A model generated the notes under the pieces. That model saw nothing but the letters and a program-made list of their open reading frames with translations. It was not told the origin of the DNA and made no database searches. Below, piece after piece: positions 25,328-33,180 of a stretch of 37,899 nt of DNA. Each line of letters starts with the position of its first letter. The first letter of the stretch is position 1. A program made the translations under genes and the position numbers. Source of the DNA: an uncultured Acidobacteriota bacterium (lineage in GTDB: Bacteria; Acidobacteriota; Vicinamibacteria; Marinacidobacterales; SMYC01); the NCBI GenBank assembly GCA_947259165.1, contig CAMYKY010000011.1:1-37899 (forward strand), read 5' to 3'.

Positions 25328-25851
25328 GCATCGACGCCCCAAAAAGTTACCTGTTTCTTTTCTCCTACGGAAGCTCGGGACGCCCACCCAACATTATGGA
25401 AACCGGGACTTTAGCGGGATGAATGAACGCGACACCGATGTGGGTCATTGCCTACACCTTCAGATTTCCGATAGATCGGATGAGGAGCCAGTGCTATACT
25501 CCGCGGCAATCCAACATCTTGGGTTGATTCGACCGAGGACCACAGAATCTGGTGGGTCCGGAGGATTCGGCTTGATTGTATGGATCGCGCGCGCTACACA
25601 AAGGATGGGGATTCGAACCGCTCCTCGTCCGAGCTGTGCCGAGGTGTCAAGTTGGGGGACACATCTCGGCGGGGCGAGCCACCCGCTCGCTCCCGAGGGG
25701 TTGGCGACTCCGCCCGGCTCTTCGACGCTCGAGCTACCCCTTGGACGGGCTAGAAAGAGCCGCCCTGGAGTTGATCGAGTTTCGTGAGGTTCTGCCGTCA
25801 CCCAATATCGAGGGCGGTGGCTGCGCTCCTGTTCCAATGGAGGGTTCAGGA
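25328..25851. other. 524-base non-coding stretch with strong secondary structure
   Basis: No convincing gene. It holds an extended -10 element (25492-25500). It has a hairpin with an 11-pair stem (GCCGAGGTGTC at 25638-25648 against GACACatCTCGGC at 25658-25670, two bases bulged) and a second hairpin GCGAGC-CACCC-GCTCGC (about 25674-25690). On the minus strand there is a tRNA-like set of arms at 25599-25743. Open frames crossing it on both strands are low-complexity. It is either the long 5' leader of the transglycosylase gene, an independent RNA, or a decayed tRNA-derived element. Confidence 0.6.
25492..25500 (+). promoter_or_regulatory. Extended -10 promoter candidate
   Basis: TGCTATACT fits TGn-TATACT closely. 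A start near 25507 would give a leader of about 345 bases before the transglycosylase ATG at 25852. No -35 match at the right distance. Confidence 0.5.
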
Positions 25852-26790
25852 ATGACTGATTCCAAAAAAATAACGAGCATTGCAGAAATTCATCCGGAAG
25901 CTGAAAAAATGGCAATCGAAGTATCGCAGGCGTCGGAGGATGTCCAAGCGGAAGTTCAAAGGATCATCGTACGACAGGGATCGGGCTGGCAGACAACGGC
26001 CCTGCTCTTTCTCTCGCTATTACTTCTGACCACCGTCGGCGTCGCTTTCTATGCTTTTCACCGCGTTGGCGAGCTCAACGTGGAGATGAGCACGACGATG
26101 CGACGGGTGGAAGAGAAGATCCAGAATCTCGACGCCGGTATCAGCTTCGATTCGAAGCGCCAGCAACTGTTACTCGGGATTCGGGACGAAATCATGCGAA
26201 CAAATCCACGGGTGAGCCTCAACGAGGCGTTCGAGTACGCCACGCTCATCATGCACTCGTCTGACAAATACCCAGCCGTCGATCCTCTCATGTTCCTGGC
26301 GATCGGCATCGTGGAGAGCGGCTACAACCTCAATGCGACGTCCACGGCCAACGCGAAGGGTCTCTACCAAATCTGGCCGTCGACCGGTCGGATGCTCGCC
26401 CGCTCTCTCGACTGGGAGTATTCGGACGAGATGCTCTACGACCCGGTCAAGAATACGGAGATGGCAGCGCTTTACTTGGATATTCTGTTCTCTGCGTATA
26501 ACGACCAGAACATGGTGCTCGCCGAGTACAACGGCGGACCGCTCAACGCCGGCTATTACCGCGCCGGGAGCAACCGCGCCGCAGCCGAGACCACCGACTA
26601 TGTGAGGAAAGTCGGCTCTGTCTACGGCAACCTCAAGGACCGGTTCGAGCTCGGTGTCGAGGTGACCCTCGAGCAGATGCACAAGGATCGGGGTCGAGAT
26701 GGAAAGCTCCTCAGCAGCCGACGACCGTCGCGCCAACCGCGGCCGATTCAGCCCGTGGCAACCACCGCGGACGTCGAAGCCGGTCAGTAG
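25852..26790 (+). CDS. Membrane-anchored lytic transglycosylase (SLT domain)
   Basis: The 312-residue protein has a cytoplasmic N-terminal tail, one transmembrane helix at residues ~46-67 (ALLFLSLLLLTTVGVAFYAF), a short coiled coil, and an SLT lysozyme-like domain. The catalytic Glu is in IGIVESGYN, followed by AKGLYQIWPSTG and LAEYNGGP, the three hallmark motifs of family 1 transglycosylases that cleave peptidoglycan with 1,6-anhydro ring formation. Start ATG 25852 follows GGAGGGTTCAGGA. The frame remains open upstream to 25576, but that portion is antisense-like low-complexity and overlaps the structured region. A basic Pro/Arg-rich tail ends the protein. A perfect terminator hairpin follows. 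Confidence 0.92.
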   Translation: MTDSKKITSIAEIHPEAEKMAIEVSQASEDVQAEVQRIIVRQGSGWQTTALLFLSLLLLTTVGVAFYAFHRVGELNVEMSTTMRRVEEKIQNLDAGISFDSKRQQLLLGIRDEIMRTNPRVSLNEAFEYATLIMHSSDKYPAVDPLMFLAIGIVESGYNLNATSTANAKGLYQIWPSTGRMLARSLDWEYSDEMLYDPVKNTEMAALYLDILFSAYNDQNMVLAEYNGGPLNAGYYRAGSNRAAAETTDYVRKVGSVYGNLKDRFELGVEVTLEQMHKDRGRDGKLLSSRRPSRQPRPIQPVATTADVEAGQ

Positions 26791-26802
26791 GGCTGTTTTC
26801 TC

Positions 26803-26841
26803 ACCACGGAGGCACGGTGCGTGCCTCCGTGGTTTTCTTTT
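26803..26841 (+). terminator. Intrinsic terminator built from the dispersed repeat
   Basis: ACCACGGAGGCAC (26803-26815) and GTGCCTCCGTGGT (26821-26833) form a perfect 13-pair stem with a 5-base loop, followed by a T-rich run (TTTTCTTTTT overlapping the end of the stem). It lies 12 bases after the transglycosylase stop, between convergent genes. The left arm is the dispersed CACCACGGAGGCACGG repeat. Confidence 0.88.
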
Positions 26842-26842
26842 T

Positions 26843-28492
26843 CTAATGCCTGCCCGTCAGGATCTGGAAGATAACGAACACCCCCAGGCCGGCGGCTAGC
26901 AGGAACCCCAGGAACGAGATAATCGGTACGTCGAAGACCGTCAGGCCGGCGCCGCTGCGCACGATAAGGGCAGAGCCCACGATCAGCGCCGCGGTGAGCA
27001 CGCCGAGGGTTATCCGGTTGGCAACATCCCGGATGGCATCTTGCATTTCTTCGGCTTTTTCGACCTCGACGCCCACGCGCAGTTCGTTGTTCGCGAGTTG
27101 CGTGAGCACGCGTCGGACGCTCAGGGGTACGTCGGAGAGAAACGACCGAGCCTCGAGCACGAACGACATTAGCCGCTCGGTGCTGATGTCTCGCCGGATT
27201 TGCTCTTCGAGCAGGCGCATCGCCTGGTCTTTCATCGTGCTCACCGGATCCATATCGGGGTCGAGCTTCCGGCACATAGGCTCGAGATTCAAAAGAGTCT
27301 TTCCCAGCAGCACCATCTCCGGCGGGACCTGGATGTCGTTGCGAACGCAAAGAACGAGAAGGTCTCGAACAATCCGGCCGAACGGGAGCTCCTTGAGCTT
27401 TACGCCCGCATGACGGGAGACGAGATGTCCGACTGCGTTGCGGAAGCGTGCGTCTCGGAAATTCTTTCCCAGGATTCCCATCTCGATGCACGCTCGCGCA
27501 GTACGGTCGCCATCGCGCTCGACGAGTGCGATCAGCAGGGCCATGAGGCGCAGCTGGTTCTCGCGTGAGACGTACGCGATCATCCCGTAGTCGAGGACTA
27601 CGAGGCGTCCGTCGTTGTCGATCAAGAAATTGCCGGGATGGGGATCACACTGAAACGCCCCGTCCACGAGGATCTGTTTGAGGTAGGCTCGCCAAACCTC
27701 ATCCGCTAGCTGGGGACGGGTTCCTTCGAGCTCGATGAGTTTCTTGCCGTCGACGTACTCGAGCACGAGCACGAGCTCACGCGTGAGCGCTTCCACCACC
27801 ACAGGGACTCGGAGCTGGGTGAAATCCGCCATCGAGTCGCGAATGCGTCGCGTGTTCGCGGCTTCTTGCCGCAAGTCGAGCTCAGCTTTCAAAGTGGCGT
27901 CGAGCTGGGAGCTCAACCCTTCGAAGTCGTAGCGCTTCGCCAGCTTCGAGCGCGACAGCCGCTCTGCGACTTCGAGCAAGATCTCCATGTCGAGGTCGAC
28001 GAGCTCGGGGACTCCGGGCTTGACGACTTTGACGGCAACTTCGCCCGCGAGCTCGGAAACTCCGGCCCTCAATCGAGCCCGGTAGACCTGGGCAATCGAC
28101 GCGGCGGCGATGGGCTCCGGATCGAAGCGCTCGAAAATCTCTTCGAGTGGACGAGCGAGCTCCGCTTCGAGCACTTCGCGCACACCCGCGAACGGGACTG
28201 GCTCTACCCGGTCTTGGAGCGAGACCAGCTCGTCCACGAAGACGGGCGGAAGAATGTCGGGTCGAGTGGAAAGAAGTTGACCGAGCTTGATGTAGGTCGT
28301 GCCCAACTCCTCGAGTGCCAGCCTAAATTTTCTCGCACGATTTTGAAGTCGCTCTGCTGGCTTTTTGACCCGACGACGGCGAAAGCCCATCCACGAAAGC
28401 AGGTCGTAACTCTGAAGAACGTCCTCGAACCCGTGGCGGATGAAAACGGTCGCCACTTGGCGTAGGCGGGTCAGACTGCGAGGTTTGATCAA
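26843..28492 (-). CDS. ubiB: ABC1/UbiB-family atypical kinase
   Basis: The 549-residue protein of the ABC1/AarF/UbiB/ADCK family, in many bacteria needed for ubiquinone or other isoprenoid-quinone metabolism, is anchored to the inner membrane. Motifs: the family KxGQ helix (YIKLGQLLSTRPDILP), ELVSLQD, the Ala-rich nucleotide loop PIAAASIAQVYRA, the Lys/Glu pair region VAVKVVKPG, catalytic DPHPGNFLI and metal-binding VVLDYGM. Two transmembrane helices sit at the C-terminus (LGVLTAALIVGSALIV, ISFLGFLLAAGLGVFVIF). The start is a TTG at 28492 with TTGGAG 8 bases ahead; no better start exists. It lies 31 bases after the remnant CoA-transferase gene. The gene symbol is by family; the quinone role is inference. 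Confidence 0.92.
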   Translation of the reverse strand: MIKPRSLTRLRQVATVFIRHGFEDVLQSYDLLSWMGFRRRRVKKPAERLQNRARKFRLALEELGTTYIKLGQLLSTRPDILPPVFVDELVSLQDRVEPVPFAGVREVLEAELARPLEEIFERFDPEPIAAASIAQVYRARLRAGVSELAGEVAVKVVKPGVPELVDLDMEILLEVAERLSRSKLAKRYDFEGLSSQLDATLKAELDLRQEAANTRRIRDSMADFTQLRVPVVVEALTRELVLVLEYVDGKKLIELEGTRPQLADEVWRAYLKQILVDGAFQCDPHPGNFLIDNDGRLVVLDYGMIAYVSRENQLRLMALLIALVERDGDRTARACIEMGILGKNFRDARFRNAVGHLVSRHAGVKLKELPFGRIVRDLLVLCVRNDIQVPPEMVLLGKTLLNLEPMCRKLDPDMDPVSTMKDQAMRLLEEQIRRDISTERLMSFVLEARSFLSDVPLSVRRVLTQLANNELRVGVEVEKAEEMQDAIRDVANRITLGVLTAALIVGSALIVRSGAGLTVFDVPIISFLGFLLAAGLGVFVIFQILTGRH

Positions 28493-28523
28493 AAGCGCGC
28501 TCCAAGGATCGTCGAGCGGGATC

Positions 28524-29007
28524 TTATCCCAGAGGCTCTAGAATCTCTTCCGTGTGCTCCCCGAGCGCGGGTACTCGGCATCGAAGGCGCCGGCGCTCGC
28601 CATGCCGTTGATGCCGTGGCCCGGACGCTCAGCGAACGGACCGCTCTGCCCATACCCCGAGATCGAAACGTGTGCGATCCCGGGAACCACGCGTTGTACC
28701 GACGGATAGTCCAATCCCAAACGCGTCATGACGCCCGGCCGGAAGCTTTCGACGAGCACGTCGGCTGATGGAAGAATACGGTGGAAAAGGGCGGCGCCCG
28801 ACGGGGTCTTGAGATCGACGACGAGACTTTTCTTACCTCGATTGAGCCGGTCGAACGCGGAGGGGTCGAGCTCCCGCATGGGATCCCCGTTAGGTGGCGC
28901 CTCGACTTTGAGGACATCGGCTCCCGCCGAGGCGCACGCCAACGAACAATACGTTCCGGAGCATAGCGACTCAGGTCGACAATGCGTTTGCCGGCGAGGG
29001 CCCTCAC
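28524..29007 (-). pseudogene. CaiB/BaiF-type (class III) CoA-transferase, frameshifted and internally deleted
   Basis: The gene starts at GTG 29007, overlapping the thiolase stop (GTGA), with the typical RALAGKRIVDLSRYAP. At CCGG 28956-28959 the frame shifts: the continuation GTYCSLACASAGADVLKVEAP lies in another frame, and restoring one G (CCGGGA) joins them as YAPGTYCS. Homology then runs through GDPMRELD, RGKKSLVVDLK, ADVLVESFRPG, GLDYPSV and SGYGQSGPFAERPGHGIN, then stops near 28590. Immediately after, in a third frame, the canonical C-terminus PALGEHTEEILEPLG with TAA at 28524 appears. About 200 central residues of a ~390-residue enzyme are therefore missing. In life the frame ends at TAG 28538. 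An assembly error could explain the single-base shift but not easily the deletion. Confidence 0.85.
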
Positions 29008-30302
29008 TCGGTCTCCACGACAAAGCTCGCCCCGAGACCCCCAGCAGCACAGACGCCGATGAGTCCCAAGCCTCCGCCGCGCCGCCGAAGCTCATTCAAC
29101 ATCGAGAGGGTGATGCGTGCCCCGGTCGCGCCAAAGGGATGGCCGATAGCGATCGAGCCGCCCTCGACGTTGAGCTTCGTCTCGTCGACCGCCCCCAACG
29201 GCGGCCGATTTAGTTTCTCGCGAGCAAATGTTTTGGACTCGAACGCTTGAAGCACCGACAACACTTGGGCCGCGAAGGCCTCGTGCAAATCGACGAGGCT
29301 CATGTCGGAAAGCGTCAACCCAGCCCGGTCGAGCGCTAGCGGTGAGCTGTACGCGGGTCCGATCAAGAGCTGGTCAGACGGGTCCACCGCCGCAAACGCA
29401 TAAGAGCGAAGATAGCCGAGCGGCTCGTACCCCTCCGCCTTCGCCTTGTCCTCGCGCATCATCACCAGCGCCGCCGCACCGTCCGTTAACGGCGAGGAGT
29501 TCCCCGCCGTCAGGGAGCCGTAGCGTCGGTCGAACACGGGCGCGAGCGTCGCCAGCGATGAACGACTCGTGTCGCGTCGAATCCCATCGTCCTCGAGCAA
29601 CGACGTCCCATAACGCGGCGGCGAGTAGGCACGAACCATCTCCGCAGGTAGACGCCCGTCATCGGTTGCGGCGGCCGCGAGCTCGTGGCTGCGTGCCGCG
29701 AAACGGTCCTGTTCCTCGCGACCGATACCGTTGTCCTTCGCCATCTTCTCCGCCGAGCTCCCCATGGTGAGGCCGGTCGAAAACTCCGCAAGCGCCGGAG
29801 GCACGGGAGCGATGTCCTTGAGCTTGAGTCCTCGAAACGCTTTCAACTTCTTGCCGAGCGTCTTTGCTTTGCTCGCGGCGACCAAGGCGCGGCTGAGTCG
29901 TTTCGAAACCAGGATGGGAACATTCGATAGAGACTCGGTACCCCCCGCGATAACCACTTCCGCCTGTCCGGAAGCGATCGCTTCAGCAGCATTTGCAATC
30001 GCTTGATTCGAGGAAGCGCAGGCTCGCGATACGGTGAAAGCGTCGGTGCTCGGTGACAGCCCGCACGCGAGAGCGGCCTCGCGCGCCAGATTCGGCGCTT
30101 GAAGGTTCGGCACGACCGTACCGAGGACCACCTGGTCTACGGCCTCGGCGGACAGCTCCGCGCGTTGCAAGAGCTCGCCAAGGACTGTGCGCGCGAGATC
30201 GAGCGAGCTCTCATCGGCGAGGAAACCGCCCGCCTTGGCAAACGGAGTACGGCATCCGCCTACAAACGCGACACGCCGGCCGCTCCTAGATTGGTCGCTC
30301 AC
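29004..30302 (-). CDS. fadI: Thiolase (acetyl-CoA C-acyltransferase), FadI-like
   Basis: The 432-residue thiolase catalyses the last step of beta-oxidation or the reverse condensation. The nucleophilic Cys is in VSRACASSNQAI, HEAFAAQV and GHPFGATGAR carry the active-site His residues, and the second Cys is in VCAAGGLGAS. The N-terminus FVGGCRTPFAKAGG and the long insertion around LGKKLKAFRGLKLKDIAPVPPALAEFSTGLTMG are characteristic of FadI-type (trifunctional, membrane-associated) thiolases and not PhaA/AtoB. The GTG start at 30302 has a GGAAA stretch upstream. No FadJ-like partner is in the window. The next gene downstream was a CoA-transferase, now broken. Confidence 0.92.
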   Translation of the reverse strand: MSDQSRSGRRVAFVGGCRTPFAKAGGFLADESSLDLARTVLGELLQRAELSAEAVDQVVLGTVVPNLQAPNLAREAALACGLSPSTDAFTVSRACASSNQAIANAAEAIASGQAEVVIAGGTESLSNVPILVSKRLSRALVAASKAKTLGKKLKAFRGLKLKDIAPVPPALAEFSTGLTMGSSAEKMAKDNGIGREEQDRFAARSHELAAAATDDGRLPAEMVRAYSPPRYGTSLLEDDGIRRDTSRSSLATLAPVFDRRYGSLTAGNSSPLTDGAAALVMMREDKAKAEGYEPLGYLRSYAFAAVDPSDQLLIGPAYSSPLALDRAGLTLSDMSLVDLHEAFAAQVLSVLQAFESKTFAREKLNRPPLGAVDETKLNVEGGSIAIGHPFGATGARITLSMLNELRRRGGGLGLIGVCAAGGLGASFVVETE

Positions 30303-30533
30303 TCGTTTCCATAAACTTATGCCGACGGCACCCTCAAGGCAAGGCCTCAGGTCAAGCTCCGGGAGTCGGGTCTAGCCTTGTCGCCGGATTGCGATAGAAT
30401 GCAGCCGGGCGGCGTAAAGCATGAGCACGAAGAGTCGTTTGCTGTTCGCCCTACCCCTGTGGTAGGTTTTTCAGCCTTGGGCATTTTGTGGCCCGGCAAA
30501 TAGCCTCAAATCGAGACCAAAGGAGATAGTTTC

Positions 30534-31445
30534 ATGAACAATTCGCTAGGCTTGGCTGTCGCTTTGCTCATCACGAGCGGCGCCTTCGCTCAGCAGGAGC
30601 AACCGGGCGCCACGGATTTCCTTGCGTGCCAGGCCGCCGTCGAAAAGAACGATTTCGACACCGTGATTGCGTCCTGCGAGAAGGCGCTTTCCGCCAACTC
30701 CGACCTCTTCGCGGGGAACTACTACCTGGGCTACGGTTACCGGGCCAAGAAGAACTACGACAAGTGCGCAGCGAATTTCCAGACCTTCATCCAGAAGGTC
30801 GGCAACAACGCTGAAGCCGCGGCGATGATCAACAACTCGACCCGCGAAGGTGGCCTCTGCTACGCACGTGGCAGCTCTCCAACCAAAGCGATCCCGCTGC
30901 TTTCGAAAGCCGCGTCGGCGAAGCCGAATGACACCGAAGTTCAGTTCTACCTCGGCATCACCCAGATGCGGGGCAACCGCGAAGGCGAAGCGGAACAGGC
31001 GTTCGCCAAAGTCATTCAACTCGACCCAAGTTTGGCCCCCGCCTACTACTATGCGGGTCGCATCAACTTCAACCGTCAGGACTTTGCCAAGGCAAGCCAA
31101 CGGCTCGAAAAATATCTAGAGCTCAAACCGAACGACACTTTCGCCGCCGAAGCGCATTTCATGGTCGGTTCGATCGCAATTCGCGGCGCTGAAGGCTCGC
31201 CTGACGCGAGTGCCGCTCAGCAAAAAGCGATCACTCACCTAACAGCGTTTCTCGCGGCCAAGCCGGACGCCCCGCAATCGCCGCAGGCAAACTACATCCT
31301 GGGAAGCCTGGCCGCGCAAAAAGATGACAACGCCGCGGCGAAAACTCATTTCGAGCGATATCTAGAGCTCGAGCCCAACGGCGCTCAAGCCGAAGAAGTG
31401 AAGAAATTCTTGTCCGACCTGAGCGAAGCCGAAGCCGGCAACTAA
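30534..31445 (+). CDS. Periplasmic tetratricopeptide-repeat protein
   Basis: The 303-residue protein has a signal peptide (MNNSLGLAVALLITSGAFA, cleavage before QQ). The rest is a string of TPR-like helical pairs: YYLGYGYRAKKNYDKCAANF, EVQFYLGITQMRGNREGEAE, SLAPAYYYAGRINFNRQDFA, NYILGSLAAQKDDNAAAKTHF and others, each ending in the common P/LEPN turn. It acts presumably as a protein-binding scaffold in the periplasm. AAAGGAG lies 9 bases before the ATG. The gene stands alone with its own terminator hairpin, preceded by a 231-base intergenic region in which no clear promoter pair is seen (a GATAGAAT box near 30394 is the best candidate). Confidence 0.88.
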   Translation: MNNSLGLAVALLITSGAFAQQEQPGATDFLACQAAVEKNDFDTVIASCEKALSANSDLFAGNYYLGYGYRAKKNYDKCAANFQTFIQKVGNNAEAAAMINNSTREGGLCYARGSSPTKAIPLLSKAASAKPNDTEVQFYLGITQMRGNREGEAEQAFAKVIQLDPSLAPAYYYAGRINFNRQDFAKASQRLEKYLELKPNDTFAAEAHFMVGSIAIRGAEGSPDASAAQQKAITHLTAFLAAKPDAPQSPQANYILGSLAAQKDDNAAAKTHFERYLELEPNGAQAEEVKKFLSDLSEAEAGN

Positions 31446-31464
31446 AACCCGCTCTCAAAGACGA

Positions 31465-31490
31465 AGCCCGGTGGCCAAAGCCACCGGGCT
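31465..31490 (+). terminator. Hairpin after the TPR gene
   Basis: AGCCCGGTGGC (31465-31475) and GCCACCGGGCT (31480-31490) form a perfect 11-pair stem with loop CAAA, 19 bases after the stop. No T-run follows, so it may be an RNA-stabilising or Rho-assisted 3' end. Directly after it comes TCACCACGG, a fragment of the dispersed repeat. Confidence 0.7.
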
Positions 31491-31598
31491 CTCACCACGG
31501 ACTAGTGTCCCGTCCCAGAAGTTCTGTACATAAATCTCTGGCCCTTTTGCGCGCTGGCTTCGTTGTGAATACTCGAAATACCCAGGTATGCCATCGCA

Positions 31599-33158
31599 TT
31601 AGTCCACACGGATTCCATTGCTCTTGAACAATCCCAGCAGGCCGGTTTTCTCGGTCGCCTTCATCCATGCTTCCTTGGGCTCGACGGCGCCTTCTTTGAC
31701 GAGTTTGAACAGGCTGTCGTTCATCGTCACCATGCCTTGACGTTTCGAAGTCTGCATGATCGACGGGATCTGGAACGTCTTACCCTCACGAATGAGGCTC
31801 GACAGCGCCATGTTGCCGAGAAGGATCTCGAGCGCAGCTGCACGACCGCCTTCTTTTTTCTTGCACAGCACCTGCGAGATCACGCCCTTGATCGATTCCG
31901 CCAACATGACCCGGATTTGCTCTTGCTGGTCGGGTGGGAACTGATCGATGATCCGGTCGATGGTCCCCACGGCGGTCGTAGTGTGGAGCGTTCCGAAAAC
32001 GAGATGGCCGGTCTCGGCAGTCTCGATCGCAATCGCGATGGTCTCCAGATCTCGCATCTCGCCGACGAGAACGATATCGGGATCTTCTCGCAGCGCAGCG
32101 CGCAGAGCCGCCTTGAACGATGCGGTATGGCGTCCCACCTCACGTTGGTTCACGAGACAAGCTTTGTTGTCGTGAACGAACTCGATCGGATCTTCGATGG
32201 TAATGATGTGGTCCGAGCGGTTCTTGTTGATGTAGTCCACCATCGCGGCGAGCGTCGTCGATTTGCCCGAGCCTGTGGGCCCGGTGACGAGCACGAGTCC
32301 TTTGGTCAGGTAGCACAGATCCAGACAAACTTGAGGCAGGTTCAACTGTTCGGCGGTGAGAATCTCGACGGGGATAGTGCGGATGACGGTACCGACTCCC
32401 TTTCGGTCCTCGAAAACGTTTACCCGAAAGCGCGAGACGCCCGGAATCTCGTAAGCGTAATCCGCGTCCCGACGCTCGTCGAAGATGGCTCGAACGTCGT
32501 TCGGTAGAATACTAAACACCAGATTGCGGACATCTTCCGAGCTCAAGGCGCCACGCTCGTTCAGAAACTTGACCTCGCCATGGACGCGAAGCACCGGCAC
32601 GGCGCCGGCGCTCAAGTGCAGGTCCGAGGCGTCCGCGGCAACCATGTGTCGGAGCAGCTCGTCCATTCCGCTCGTATCGCTATGGCTGCCAAGGGTTGAT
32701 GAGGCACTAGCGGGCACAGCAGCTGCCGGGACGGCCGCCGGCGCGCTGACGGGAGGACTCATGCTCACGGGGGGCTTCGCGGCAGGTGGGGACGGTGCCG
32801 GTGCGGGTTTCGCCGACGCGACGGGTGCGGGCGCGGCTTGCGTGGGCGCGGGCGGCGAGTTCGAACCGTTTCTCCGGATGGTGACGACGATTGCGCCATT
32901 GGGCCTCGTGAACTCAACCTCGAACGTCTCGTTGCCGTGTTCCCGTTCAACCGCGTGGGGTTTCAGGTCCAGCGCCGACAACTGGAACGGCTTCAAGGAC
33001 TGTGTCGCCAGCTGCAGCAGCGCTCCCTGACTCACCGGCTCTCTTCCGACAAAACTACGTTCGCCGTCTACGAGGACATAAGCCCGCTCGCCAGGCTGGA
33101 GGTGCATTTCCTCGCCGTCCGATTTTTGGAGGGCCTCCATGAGTGGTTCCATGCGCAT
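31599..33158 (-). CDS. PilT/PilU-type type IV pilus retraction ATPase with N-terminal extension
   Basis: The 519-residue secretion-ATPase-superfamily protein has a C-terminal ~350 residues matching PilT: ADASDLHLSAGAVPVLRVHGE (N-domain), Walker A GPTGSGKST, Asp box IITIEDPIEF, Walker B EDPDIVLVGEMRD, and His box GHLVFGTLHTT. The AIRNLIRE-like region is SSLIREGKTFQIPSIMQTS. Upstream lies a ~100-residue domain that looks like a second, diverged copy of the PilT N-domain (SDGEEMHLQPGERAYVLVDGE), then a ~60-residue Ala/Pro linker. It would power pilus retraction at the inner membrane. Start ATG 33158 with AAAGG upstream. Two unknown genes precede it on the same strand. Confidence 0.93.
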   Translation of the reverse strand: MRMEPLMEALQKSDGEEMHLQPGERAYVLVDGERSFVGREPVSQGALLQLATQSLKPFQLSALDLKPHAVEREHGNETFEVEFTRPNGAIVVTIRRNGSNSPPAPTQAAPAPVASAKPAPAPSPPAAKPPVSMSPPVSAPAAVPAAAVPASASSTLGSHSDTSGMDELLRHMVAADASDLHLSAGAVPVLRVHGEVKFLNERGALSSEDVRNLVFSILPNDVRAIFDERRDADYAYEIPGVSRFRVNVFEDRKGVGTVIRTIPVEILTAEQLNLPQVCLDLCYLTKGLVLVTGPTGSGKSTTLAAMVDYINKNRSDHIITIEDPIEFVHDNKACLVNQREVGRHTASFKAALRAALREDPDIVLVGEMRDLETIAIAIETAETGHLVFGTLHTTTAVGTIDRIIDQFPPDQQEQIRVMLAESIKGVISQVLCKKKEGGRAAALEILLGNMALSSLIREGKTFQIPSIMQTSKRQGMVTMNDSLFKLVKEGAVEPKEAWMKATEKTGLLGLFKSNGIRVD

Positions 33159-33180
33159 CAGCTTCTACCTTTCCCCGTTG

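Noticed and set aside
25598-25620. T-loop-like GGTTCGAATCCCC on the minus strand as evidence for an ordinary tRNA gene
   Set aside because: No anticodon arm at the right distance, two T-stem mismatches, no GG in the D-loop and 145 bases between acceptor strands. Reported only as a tRNA-like finding.
25576-25851. 92-residue N-terminal extension of the lytic transglycosylase
   Set aside because: Crosses strong hairpins, has no domain character, and a good ribosome-binding site precedes ATG 25852.
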